Below, in pieces: positions 8,565 to 16,900 of a DNA stretch of 47,533 nt. Under the pieces are notes generated by a model. It had not been told where the DNA came from. It made no database searches and saw nothing but the letters and a program-made list of their open reading frames with translations. The first letter of the stretch is position 1. Each line of letters starts with the position of its first letter. The DNA comes from an uncultured Clostridia bacterium. Its GTDB lineage: Bacteria > Bacillota > Clostridia > Lachnospirales > Lachnospiraceae. The translations under genes and the position numbers were made by a program. The stretch is taken from contig CAMEEX010000005.1 of assembly GCA_945915235.1 (NCBI GenBank), positions 1-47,533 of the forward strand. Reading direction: 5' to 3'.

Positions 8565-9630
8565 TTTCCACTATCCCCCTCCATAATTTTAATAATTCCT
8601 CATCATTAAATGCCTCCAGTGCAGCTTCAATTCCCATCATTGCCGTTGTGCCAATGTCGTCATACGCGTTTGCTTTTTCCTTTAATTTCACAAATTTTAT
8701 CCTGCTCATGTCATAATTCGGACACGCATCAAATTTATCCGCTATATTTTTTGCCCTTAAAAGTGATTTTTTCGCCTCCTCCGCTTCTCCCAAACATTTC
8801 TGCACCCATGAAATATGTGCTAGAAATACACATTCCATTTTGTCAAAAAAACTGATTTTATCTGCATTTTTCAATCCCGAAATTACCTGTATCCCCCATT
8901 TAAGAATTGCTTTCGCTGACTCATAATCTTTTTTGTTATAAAATAAATTGAAATAGCCGGTGATGGTGCGAATCAGCGCAATCACATGTTCCAAAAGTGC
9001 ATTTGCCAGATACTCGTGTGCATCTTCGTCGCATCGTTTTTCTGCCACCACAATAACTCCTATCAAATCATTATACAGACCACCGGCATTATTTTCCTTC
9101 AATATCTCAATCGCCCTATCGCTCTCTCCAAGGCTTAACAAAATCTCTGCAATGCTGCCACATATAACACTCTCATTTATCTTCGGATCAGTGTTCTGTG
9201 AAATCAATATCCTGCTATTTTCATATAGCTCCAGCGCCCTGTTTAGGAGAGCTTTCTCACTCGTCTCAATTCCAAATACCATATACAAAACTGCACTATT
9301 ATATACAACATCAAAGTTGTTGGGATATTTTTTCAGGGCCTTTTCCGCCTCTGTAAGTCCTTCCCTGTTCTTCTCATGCCGGTAGTCCTTCAGGCGCTGT
9401 ACACTTTTTGCTATGTGATTATCCTTCATCTCATAGCCTAAAAGCACATCGACCGATGTGTCAAAAAAATCTGCTATCTCCATCACCGTATTGAGCTCCG
9501 GCTGTGAAAGCCCCGCCTCCCACTTATACACCGCCCCTGTTGTGACACCCAGCACCTCAGCCAGCTGCTCCTGCGTCAGGGAGCGCTGTTTTCGTAAGTT
9601 TCTGATGTTCTCTGCCAATTTGTTTGTCAT
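8545..9630 (-). CDS. XRE-family regulator with TPR-like C-terminal domain
   Basis: A 361-residue protein. Residues about 3-60 are a helix-turn-helix of the Cro/CI type (RKQRSLTQEQLAEVLGVTTG, then VYKWEAGLSQPE). From about 70 onward are helical repeats resembling TPRs (EAEKALKKYPNNFDVVYNSA). The layout resembles peptide-sensing regulators of the RNPP/Rgg type, although no cognate peptide is proven. MTNKLAEN is preferred as the start because GAGGA lies six bases upstream; an ATG four codons earlier lacks one. It overlaps the downstream ABC exporter gene and probably controls it. The promoter region shows an extended -10 element (TGCTATAAT) and an inverted repeat ATACC-GTT-GGTAT. Confidence 0.85.
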   Translation of the reverse strand: MTNKLAENIRNLRKQRSLTQEQLAEVLGVTTGAVYKWEAGLSQPELNTVMEIADFFDTSVDVLLGYEMKDNHIAKSVQRLKDYRHEKNREGLTEAEKALKKYPNNFDVVYNSAVLYMVFGIETSEKALLNRALELYENSRILISQNTDPKINESVICGSIAEILLSLGESDRAIEILKENNAGGLYNDLIGVIVVAEKRCDEDAHEYLANALLEHVIALIRTITGYFNLFYNKKDYESAKAILKWGIQVISGLKNADKISFFDKMECVFLAHISWVQKCLGEAEEAKKSLLRAKNIADKFDACPNYDMSRIKFVKLKEKANAYDDIGTTAMMGIEAALEAFNDEELLKLWRGIVENEKEEY

Positions 9631-9676
9631 GCTGTTCCTCATTTCTGTTTTTTACTGTTTTATATGTTCTTTTCAC
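9557..9676 (-). CDS. Possible 39-residue overlapping peptide ORF
   Basis: A GTG codon at 9676 lies five bases after a strong AGGAGG and opens a 39-codon frame beginning (M)KRTYKTVKNRNEEQ and ending LPDAGAAG. It overlaps the first 25 codons of the XRE-TPR gene in another frame. The ribosome site is better than the one used by the regulator itself, so it may be a translated leader or coupling ORF. It has no secretion signal and no family resemblance I recognise, so this is tentative. Confidence 0.3.
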   Translation of the reverse strand: MKRTYKTVKNRNEEQHDKQIGREHQKLTKTALPDAGAAG

Positions 9677-9698
9677 ACTTTCCTCCTGTCTGACTCTG

Positions 9699-9773
9699 AT
9701 TATAGCAGACCGTCGGCTTAACATGAACACACTGGTCATACAATTACGAGGGAGATTTTTATACCGTTGGTAT
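9699..9773 (-). promoter_or_regulatory. Promoter region of the XRE-TPR/ABC operon
   Basis: On the minus strand TGCTATAAT at 9699-9707 is a good extended -10; the -35 (TTCATG at 17 bp) is poor, as expected for extended -10 promoters. An inverted repeat ATACC-GTT-GGTAT at 9761-9773 lies about 50 bp upstream and could be an operator. The remainder of 9778-9803 is AT-rich without visible features. Confidence 0.45.
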
Positions 9774-9803
9774 GATATTTAATAAAATTTTGAATTTCAA
9801 AAA

Positions 9804-9832
9804 GGCACCGCAACAATCTCTGCCGCGGTGCC
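9804..9832 (-). terminator. Terminator stem-loop, copy 3 of a four-copy family
   Basis: GGCACCGC (9804-9811) pairs perfectly with GCGGTGCC (9825-9832), followed on the minus strand by TTTTTGAAA. It ends the hsp20-small ORF transcription unit. Confidence 0.88.
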
Positions 9833-9857
9833 CCAAAATCAAACTCATCATTCAATT

Positions 9858-9977
9858 TTATTCGTAATGCTTTTTATGCTTACCTGAAGTATGTTCCTCC
9901 TCGCCATTCTCAGCGGTAAGATTAACCTTCTGCTGTACTTTTCTCTTTTTCAATGGGTGTTTTGGATTTTTGTCCAT
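9858..9977 (-). CDS. Small Lys-rich hypothetical protein downstream of hsp20
   Basis: A 39-codon frame starting MDKNPKHPLKKRKVQQK and ending GKHKKHYE, very rich in Lys and His with a short acidic patch (NGEEEH). It starts 31 bp after the first hsp20 gene on the same strand and ends just before a strong terminator, so it would be cotranscribed and heat-inducible. The ribosome site (AGAAAGAAG) is modest. The second hsp20 copy has no counterpart. I do not recognise a family; the placement, fitting exactly between stop codon and terminator, supports it being real. Confidence 0.5.
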   Translation of the reverse strand: MDKNPKHPLKKRKVQQKVNLTAENGEEEHTSGKHKKHYE

Positions 9978-10008
9978 ATATATCGCTTCTTTCTATAAAA
10001 AATATTAA

Positions 10009-10449
10009 TTAGCCCTCGATGGAAATGTATCTATTGTTCTCAACAGCCTTGGCATCCTTCTTAGGAACAACAAGTCTTAAAATACCGTCCTCGTATTTAG
10101 CCTTGATGTCGTCCTGTGTAACGCCATCGCCTACATAGAAGCTACGGCTCATCGAACCGGCGTAACGCTCTCTCCTGATATACTTGCCATGCTTATCCTG
10201 CTCGTCCTTGTCAAGACCCTTAGCGGCGCTTATGGTAAGATAACCATTCTCAAGCTTTGCGTTTATCTCATCTTTCTTAAATCCAGGGAGGTCAATGTCT
10301 ACCTCGTAGCCTGCATCAGTCTCCTTCACATCTGTCTTCATCACATGTCCTGCATGCTTACCATACAGAGCCTTGTCAACCTCTGGGAATCCAAAGTCCA
10401 TCCAGTCATCATTAAATAAGTTCTCTCCAAAAATACTAGGCATTAACAT
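10009..10449 (-). CDS. Small heat-shock protein Hsp20 (copy 1)
   Basis: A 146-residue alpha-crystallin-type chaperone. The N-terminus MLMPSIFGENLFNDDW precedes the alpha-crystallin domain (residues about 40-135: YEVDIDLPGFKKDEINAKLE, then GYLTISA, ending GILRLVVPKK). The conserved A-x-x-x-n-G-I/V-L motif is present as KYEDGILRLVV. It holds unfolding proteins for refolding by ClpB/DnaK. Ribosome site AGGAGAG is seven bases from ATG. Its promoter carries a perfect CIRCE-type operator. The protein is identical to the copy at 13187-13627 across all 146 residues. Confidence 0.96.
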   Translation of the reverse strand: MLMPSIFGENLFNDDWMDFGFPEVDKALYGKHAGHVMKTDVKETDAGYEVDIDLPGFKKDEINAKLENGYLTISAAKGLDKDEQDKHGKYIRRERYAGSMSRSFYVGDGVTQDDIKAKYEDGILRLVVPKKDAKAVENNRYISIEG

Positions 10450-10600
10450 AAGTCATCTCTCCTTTTCCTAAAAACAAACCTAAATTTTATTACCTTGTTT
10501 TCTTGGTTATTTTATTTTTGGAACCGGGATGTTTCAGGAACATCAAGGTTTTCATTTCTTTTTCTTACCCCTTTTTGTTCCTTTCCTTTGTTCTGAATAC

Positions 10601-10643
10601 GTTATACATCTTTTTATTAGCACTGTCAAGAGGTGAGTGCTAA
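10601..10643 (-). promoter_or_regulatory. hsp20 (copy 1) promoter with CIRCE operator
   Basis: TTGACA (10624-10629) and TATAAC (10601-10606) are separated by 17 bp on the minus strand. TTAGCACTG-N9-GAGTGCTAA spans 10617-10643 and overlaps the -35 box exactly as at clpB. The transcribed leader of about 145 nt contains a hairpin (GATGTT/AACATC near 10529-10545). Confidence 0.93.
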
Positions 10644-10707
10644 TAAAATTATAAAAAATATATTAAGCATTTATTAACAGGCTTTTGTCTCCAAAGCTTT
10701 TTATCTG

Positions 10708-11382
10708 CTATTCAAAAATCAAATGCATATTAGAATGTCTTCGAAGTGAATTTTTATCCTTTTCTATATATTTCCATGTCTCCTTGTAGGTACCCGAAAC
10801 AGCTACAGACTCATTGGAAATGAATTGTATAAATTCTCCGACTCTGCCTTCATATTTCTCTGCAAATTCGTCCGATAGCTCTTCCTTATCCTCCTTTGAA
10901 AAGTCCTTCAGCTCATTATATAGAACATGTTCAAGATTGCATGAATTAAAATATATCCTATACCAAATATTGTGAATGTTCCCCGTCGAATACAGTTTAA
11001 ACAATATCTCCGACTTATGTGTATTTCTATGTTCAACTGCCTCAACATCATTCGTCTCAATATAATCTTCATGATACTGAATTGATGCAGCGTCTGTTTT
11101 CCTTATACAGCCTTTAGTAAAAGCACCATCGGTGTCTGCTATATGAATAATTCGAATAAAATCACTCCAATCATATCCATATTTTGTCATAATTCCGAAA
11201 ATTAAATCGTTAATTTTATTGATAACATTATCAACCGACGTGCTGTAATCCGAAGTAATATCACCATGAACAACAGCAAACTGAACCTCATCTGAAGAAA
11301 AATATTCTTTTAAAATACCTCCTATAGCAGTCTCATCACTTGGACCTTCAACGATAACCGCAACAACCTTTTTTTCATTCAC
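10708..11382 (-). CDS. TOPRIM-like putative effector protein of an ATPase/TOPRIM module
   Basis: A 224-residue protein starting at GTG, chosen because GGAAGGAG lies eight bases upstream; an ATG 13 codons earlier lies deeper in the ATPase gene. The N-terminus VVAVIVEGPSDETAI has the TOPRIM glutamate (E12), and IIHIADTDGAF near residues 79-88 has the Asp-x-Asp (D83, D85). This is the layout of TOPRIM folds in RloB/AbiL-type, OLD and PARIS AriB proteins. The rest is helical and charged, with no family I recognise. Eight bases overlap the upstream ATPase gene, implying coupled synthesis. By analogy it would be the nuclease effector held in check by the ATPase. TOPRIM assignment is from motifs; defence role is inference. 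Confidence 0.72.
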   Translation of the reverse strand: MNEKKVVAVIVEGPSDETAIGGILKEYFSSDEVQFAVVHGDITSDYSTSVDNVINKINDLIFGIMTKYGYDWSDFIRIIHIADTDGAFTKGCIRKTDAASIQYHEDYIETNDVEAVEHRNTHKSEILFKLYSTGNIHNIWYRIYFNSCNLEHVLYNELKDFSKEDKEELSDEFAEKYEGRVGEFIQFISNESVAVSGTYKETWKYIEKDKNSLRRHSNMHLIFE

Positions 11383-12769
11383 CGTGCAGTCTCCTTCCTG
11401 CTTTTCTGAATGCTCTGGCAATCTTCAAGCTGTCCGTCTCTTCATATATATTTTCGTCCTGCCCTCCAAGAGTAATGCTTCTGATATACATACTTCTGAG
11501 ATTATTAGTTCCCTTTATGTTTTTCATATGAATATATCTGTTATCAGGATTGGTTGTTGAAAACATGATGCTTTCCTTCCCAAGCATTTCAAGTGCACGA
11601 AGATTATGAGAAGTAAAAATCAACTGTCCCTTAGCGCTTTTATTGAATATATCCAGCAATTCACCCAACATATATTCAAATACTCCTGCATCTAATTCAT
11701 CTATCACAAGACAAATTGATGGATTTCCAAATGCCTGTATAAGTGCATTCAGTATGGATACAATCTTAATAATTCCTTCCGACTCCATTCGGATTGGAAT
11801 AGGCTTCCGGTCTCCCCTGATTGACATAAGTTCAACCTTCCAGCCGTCTTCTCCTGAGTCCATGGCCTGTTTTCCATAATCCTTTACTCCGATACTCATG
11901 CCCGGAATTATTGTGCATAATACAATATTAATCTGGTCCACGATTTCATTCAGCAAATTTCTTCGTTCCGTGTCCAAAACAATCGGTTCCATCAATGGAA
12001 CCGCAAAATCACCTTTCATGCCCACTCTTTCTTTCTCAATGCGAAAAGCCATAGGCAACACAAAATTAGCTGAAATCACTCCTGAATGAGAACTCCTTAT
12101 AACAAATAAATCCTTGAGCGCAAAGTTAAACAATGCATTAATTACTTCTGCGTAATTTTTAAATTCATTATCCATTTCCTTACAGAATATCTCTCTGCTC
12201 GCTTCTCCGAAAATATAAGAGCAGTTGCTTTTTTCTGCTATTTTTCTTGCAACTATGAGGTCAGTTTTAATTTCTTTATCTCTGCCAACAAGTTCGTCAA
12301 ATCTTCTCTGCGGTCTGAAAACTGACTCCGTCTCTGATTTCTGATAGTCCATAAATATATTCTTACTTGACCTGTTTCCGTTCCGGTTTACAGCGCAATT
12401 AAGAAATTCCCTTTTTATGGTAATTCCACTGTCACCCTTATCAAGAAAAATATTATAGCCCACTTCATATAAAATATCTTCGCCAAATATCTTAAATTCT
12501 ACATTTACTTCAGCTCCGCAAGCGTCCATATCGATATAATCAAGTAACGTCTGGTCTAATTCATCACCAATCATGATATGCTGCACGAAATAAAGTGCAT
12601 CAACTATCGCCGTTTTACCTGAACCATTCTGACCATATATACCTAATACCTCAGCTCCACCCCAGTCAAGGCTTCTATTATTGGCAAACGGCATAAAAAT
12701 AGTCCCGTTCTTTACATTTTTTATATTTTTTAATGTCAAAGATGCCAGACGTACAACGTAATCTGTCAT
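11375..12769 (-). CDS. ABC-type (AAA15/OLD-like) ATPase, sensor component of a putative defence module
   Basis: A 464-residue SMC/ABC-like ATPase. Walker A is GQNGSGKT (46-53). The degenerate ABC signature ESEGIIKI lies at 329-336, Walker B ICLVIDE at 352-358 with catalytic Glu, and switch His in FTSHN at 385-389. The N-terminus begins LASLTLKNIKNVKNGTI, the usual ATPase-core first strand of COG1106/RloA-type proteins. There is no fused nuclease; the paired TOPRIM gene supplies one. Start MTDYVV is preferred because GGGG lies six bases before it. A promoter lies about 145 bp upstream with 21-bp-spaced direct repeats. The pair is AT-richer than its neighbours and lies between two hsp20 copies, which fits acquisition by transfer. 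Confidence 0.82.
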   Translation of the reverse strand: MTDYVVRLASLTLKNIKNVKNGTIFMPFANNRSLDWGGAEVLGIYGQNGSGKTAIVDALYFVQHIMIGDELDQTLLDYIDMDACGAEVNVEFKIFGEDILYEVGYNIFLDKGDSGITIKREFLNCAVNRNGNRSSKNIFMDYQKSETESVFRPQRRFDELVGRDKEIKTDLIVARKIAEKSNCSYIFGEASREIFCKEMDNEFKNYAEVINALFNFALKDLFVIRSSHSGVISANFVLPMAFRIEKERVGMKGDFAVPLMEPIVLDTERRNLLNEIVDQINIVLCTIIPGMSIGVKDYGKQAMDSGEDGWKVELMSIRGDRKPIPIRMESEGIIKIVSILNALIQAFGNPSICLVIDELDAGVFEYMLGELLDIFNKSAKGQLIFTSHNLRALEMLGKESIMFSTTNPDNRYIHMKNIKGTNNLRSMYIRSITLGGQDENIYEETDSLKIARAFRKAGRRLHGE

Positions 12770-12920
12770 AATAATCCCCATTTCTGAGCGAACTATCGCG
12801 AAGATGCTGACATCAAAAGCAATCTGTTTTCGCCCTGAAACAAATTACATGTGTAAAAAATAAACTACCACGCCTATTTTTCGCACTACACCTCCACATT
12901 GTTAAAAATCATACTAATTA

Positions 12921-12991
12921 ATAATATCATAAATCATTATTTTTATCAAATATATTTTTGATTTTGATATTTTTTATTTCGATTTCGATAT
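12921..12991 (-). promoter_or_regulatory. Promoter of the ATPase/TOPRIM module with upstream direct repeats
   Basis: On the minus strand TTGATA (12944-12949), 17 bp, then TATTAT (12921-12926). Immediately upstream are two copies of TTTYGATTTYGATAT (12956-12970 and 12977-12991), 21 bp apart, i.e. on the same helix face. The remaining sequence of 12782-13118 is AT-rich; I see no gene in it. Confidence 0.6.
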
Positions 12992-13118
12992 AATATTAGT
13001 ACTATTATATTTTCTCGTTTGTATTTTATTCAAAAACTTTATTTCATGTATCCCATTCCGCAATTTATTATTTCACATATACAATAGGAAATTTCAACGA
13101 AATTTACTATTAAAAAAG

Positions 13119-13151
13119 GGGGCACCGCAGCAATCCCTGCCACGGTGCCCC
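13119..13151 (-). terminator. Terminator stem-loop, copy 4 of a four-copy family
   Basis: GGGGCACCG (13119-13127) pairs with CGGTGCCCC (13143-13151), inner GCA with TGC; the minus strand continues CCTTTTTTAATAG. It terminates the second hsp20 gene. Fourteen bases beyond it is the palindrome AATTTCAACGAAATTT (13090-13105). Confidence 0.9.
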
Positions 13152-13186
13152 AAAAATCACTAAAAACCGAACTCTCCAGTCATTGG

Positions 13187-13627
13187 TTATCCCTCAATGG
13201 AAATATATCTATTGTTCTCAACAGCCTTAGCGTCCTTCTTAGGGACAACAAGTCTTAAAATACCGTCCTCGTATTTAGCCTTGATGTCGTCCTGTGTAAC
13301 GCCATCGCCTACATAGAAGCTACGGCTCATCGAACCGGCGTAACGCTCTCTCCTGATATACTTGCCATGCTTATCCTGCTCGTCCTTGTCAAGACCCTTA
13401 GCGGCGCTTATGGTAAGATAACCATTCTCAAGCTTTGCGTTTATCTCATCTTTCTTAAATCCAGGGAGGTCAATGTCTACCTCGTAGCCTGCATCAGTCT
13501 CCTTCACATCTGTCTTCATCACATGTCCTGCATGCTTACCATACAGAGCCTTGTCAACCTCTGGGAATCCAAAGTCCATCCAGTCATCATTAAATAAGTT
13601 CTCTCCAAAAATACTAGGCATTAACAT
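13187..13627 (-). CDS. Small heat-shock protein Hsp20 (copy 2)
   Basis: 146 residues, identical in protein sequence to the copy at 10009-10449, with the same alpha-crystallin domain and the same AGGAGAG ribosome site. The nucleotide sequence is also nearly identical; synonymous changes appear only near the 3' end. Unlike copy 1 it is monocistronic and followed directly by a terminator. Its CIRCE operator has an extra mismatch, so its heat-shock regulation may be looser. It is transcribed towards the ATPase/TOPRIM module. Confidence 0.96.
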   Translation of the reverse strand: MLMPSIFGENLFNDDWMDFGFPEVDKALYGKHAGHVMKTDVKETDAGYEVDIDLPGFKKDEINAKLENGYLTISAAKGLDKDEQDKHGKYIRRERYAGSMSRSFYVGDGVTQDDIKAKYEDGILRLVVPKKDAKAVENNRYISIEG

Positions 13628-13778
13628 AAGTCATCTCTCCTTTTCCTAAAAACAAACCTAAATTTTATTACCTTGTTTTCTTGGTTATTTTATTTTGGGA
13701 ACCGGGATGTTTCAGGAACATCAAGGTTTTTATTTCTTTTTCTTACCTCTTTTTGTTCCTCTCCTTTGTTCTGAACAC

Positions 13779-13821
13779 GTTATACATCTTTTTATTAGCA
13801 ATGTCAATAGGTGAGTGCTAA
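13779..13821 (-). promoter_or_regulatory. hsp20 (copy 2) promoter with degenerate CIRCE operator
   Basis: TTGACA (13802-13807), 17 bp, TATAAC (13779-13784). CIRCE 13795-13821 reads TTAGCAATG-N9-GAGTGCTAA: the left arm has lost its C (CACTG to CAATG), leaving one intact half-site. Promoter hexamers are unchanged relative to copy 1. Confidence 0.88.
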
Positions 13822-13903
13822 TAAAATTATAAAGAAATTATTAACAAATTATTTTGTATCTGTTCAGAGCCAGGCAGCTTTTAGGTCAAAGTACAAGTCA
13901 GCA

Positions 13904-13953
13904 AAAAATCAACCACCCCAAAACATTAAAAAGTTTGGAAGTGGTTGATTTTT
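13904..13953 (-). terminator. Terminator of the surface lipoprotein locus
   Basis: AAAAATCAACCAC (13904-13916) pairs with GTGGTTGATTTTT (13941-13953); T-runs occur on both strands, so it may also work in the other direction. It lies 25 bp beyond the stop codon of the lipoprotein C-terminal piece. Confidence 0.85.
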
Positions 13954-13977
13954 ACTTTGCAGCTATTATGTATGAAA

Positions 13978-16900
13978 TTACCACTTTTCAGCAAGATTCT
14001 TTATGTCATAAAACTGAATCCATACCTTGTCATTTCTAAATTCATAGAAGAATGCGCCCTTGCCGTAATTGGTAAACTTATCTCCATTAATTACAGTTGT
14101 CTTATTGTCATTTGTACGAACTGCAATTATGGAATTCATTCCTTCATAAGCCGCCGGTTTTTCACAAAGACCTGCTATGACTCCTGCCTTACCTGTCTTT
14201 GTCTCTGTTCTGGCATTAGTATAATAACAGTAGCCCTCTGCAGCCGCAGTACTTCTGTTGATACCTGCAAGCTGTCCTGCATACTCTCGTCCACCGTATA
14301 CATATACATTGGTCAGGGAAGCCTTCTCGATAAGAGCATAGTTGTTCTCACCGATTATACCACCTGCTACAGACTCACTTCTTATTTCAGTATCAGAAAT
14401 AGTTACCCCGCTGATTCCGCGCACATCTGCATCACTTCCACTAACTGCGTCAATTCCTGCAAAGCCTCCTGCGCTCATGTATGCCACGTTGGCAGAGCTT
14501 ACAAGATATTGATTTCCTATTCTGCTGCCTGCAACAGTGCTGTCGCTTATCATACCCTGATTCATACCGGCATAACCGCCAATGTAGAGCCTATGACTTG
14601 TATTTATGTCATATCCGAACTTAACTGATACCGTAGCAGAAGTCATGCTGCAATTCGTGATTGCACCGTCATTATTATTCATTCCGGCAAAACCTCCGAT
14701 ATAATTCGAAGCCAATGCCGCAGCGGTATCATCCCAGATAACATTTGTATCGCTTATACGACACTCTGTAATGGTTCCCTCGTTAATACCGACAAGTCCT
14801 CCAAAATGTGTTGCATTACTTGTTATTGTATTTCTTGTGACTCCATCATCAGTGCTTACCCCCTCAATAAAGCAGCCCTTTATAATTCCCTTATTTACAC
14901 CGGCAATCACACCAAAGCCGGTCTTTTCTGCCTTTGCACTGTCCACACTGTTATTTACGTTTCCGACAATTCCCAGCTCACGAATCTCGCCATAATTTTC
15001 TCCGAATAACGGTGCGGCTGCACGTTTTAGCGTAAGCTTATGATTATTACCCAGAAGTACATAACCATCATCAAATATCTCAAATAACGGCTCTGAAAGC
15101 TCATTGATTGTGATATCATTGCTAAGCGCAATACCTGTATACCTTGAATCAGACTTTATGTATTCAATAGCAAGCTCTAACTCCTTCTCACTTGATACAC
15201 ATATCTGATAGCCGTCAAAGCCATCCGTGGTTACAAGCGGCATCCAGTTGGCTGTCACGAAGTCTGTGTTGAAATTAAGTGTCGATACCTTGGTGTCATC
15301 GCGAAGCACTACATCATAATATCCATAAGTACTCTTAGGTATCTTCTTTGTCCAGTACGAGAATACATATCCTTCTCTTACCGGCACTGCTATCTGTGCG
15401 AGTGTTATCTTTTCACTGCCCGCAGCAGGATAATAATAAATATACGTTTCCGGTGAGCCATCGTACAGTGTTGCAGAGAATACAAGCTTATCCTCACTCC
15501 ATACAGCTCTGAACCTTAAATCTCCCTGAGCACTTTGCGTAACATGGACAAGTCCGTTATCGAGGATTTTAACCTCTGCCGGCATAGCTCCATCACCTGC
15601 CCACTCCCATCTTACGAATGACATATCATCGCATTTTGGTGCAGATATGTTAAAATCCAAGCCTGTGCGGTACTGTGATGGATTGTTGAGACTCTGTGCT
15701 CCATCAAGTACAAGATCGTAGGTGATAGTGTAGGTCACAGGCTCCCAGAGAAGCTTGTAGGTCACATCCTTAGCACCTATCGTAATATTATTTCCATCAA
15801 TCAGCTTCTTAGAAGGGTCGCTTGCATCATACCAGCCCTTGGCTGCATAGCCCGTCCTCTTAACCTGACTAAGAACCGGTATCTGCAATGTTTTTCCATA
15901 ATAGTAATCACCTGACTGTGCATAGTTGGAGGTTGTAGCTGTTCCGCCGGACAAATCATAGCCTAAATGACTCTTTATAAGTCTGTAATCATAATATATT
16001 ACAGTACTTCCATCGCCGGCAATCTCCACAGTCTGTACAAGAGGCTTGATATAGCCCTCTGCCACCTGTGATGCATACTCATCTGAAACCTCGCATGACT
16101 CCTGAACTATCGAGCCGGCTTTAGCTGTCTTGTTCTGACTATATATAAGCGTATATGCACCGTTCGCATCCATCCTACGATATGCCACACTGTAGAATAC
16201 ATCCTGTGCCGCATAGTCAGCCGTGAAGGTCACAGCATTAGCAGGCATAGTATCAGTGAGATTCTTCCATGCTCCTGTATAGCCCGGTCTATTAAGCCCC
16301 GGTGCAGTAATAGTCTGACCATACTTTACCTTTCCGGTTGAATAATCTGTTCCTGTCAATTCTCCCTCGCCGGCATCCCATGTAATTGTGTATTCCGCTC
16401 TCTCATACCTGTACTCACATACCGCACTTCCGTCATCAAGAACAGTCACACTCTTAGCTTCCGGTGTCTTAAAGCCTGCAAATACTTCCGGTGCAGGTGT
16501 TATAGCTGTACCTGTCTGTCCATATATAACCGCTGTCGATTCCGGTATCTCATTGTAGGTTCCGTCAAGGTTTTCCATGTAATACTTGACAGTAACAGCA
16601 CGCCTGTCTGTCTCCCTGTACTTCGCTGTCAGAGTTACATCATGTTCCGGCATATACTCCGGTATCTTATAATCCCATCCGGCAAATTCATATCCTGCCT
16701 TAGACGGTGCAGAAGGAATATCATCTCTGTTCAGATACCATCCTGCCATCTGCTTAATTACAATATCTTCCTCGCCATTATCAAGCTTCGCTGTAAATGT
16801 ATGCTTAATTCTATTGTACACAACTTCAACCACCGTATAACCTTCATAAGCATAATATACATTATTAAAGCTATCATAAGCTTCATCAGGAGCAGGCTGC

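Larger units (their letters stand above)
10009..10655. repeat. hsp20 segmental duplication, copy 1
   Basis: About 650 bp covering the hsp20 coding region, its leader, promoter and CIRCE site are repeated in the same orientation at 13187-13835 (offset 3,178 bp). I saw no difference over roughly 10080-10515, whereas substitutions cluster at both ends. Homology stops at the stop codon on one side and just beyond the CIRCE site on the other. Confidence 0.9.
13187..13835. repeat. hsp20 segmental duplication, copy 2
   Basis: Direct-repeat partner of 10009-10655. Homology runs from the stop codon through gene, leader and promoter and fades just past the CIRCE site. The 2.5 kb between the copies holds the ATPase/TOPRIM pair; recombination between the repeats would delete that pair. 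Confidence 0.9.

Noticed and set aside
10450-10600. RNA thermometer in the hsp20 leader
   Set aside because: The leader has a GATGTT/AACATC hairpin, but I could not find clear pairing that covers the AGGAGAG ribosome site; CIRCE already explains heat control.
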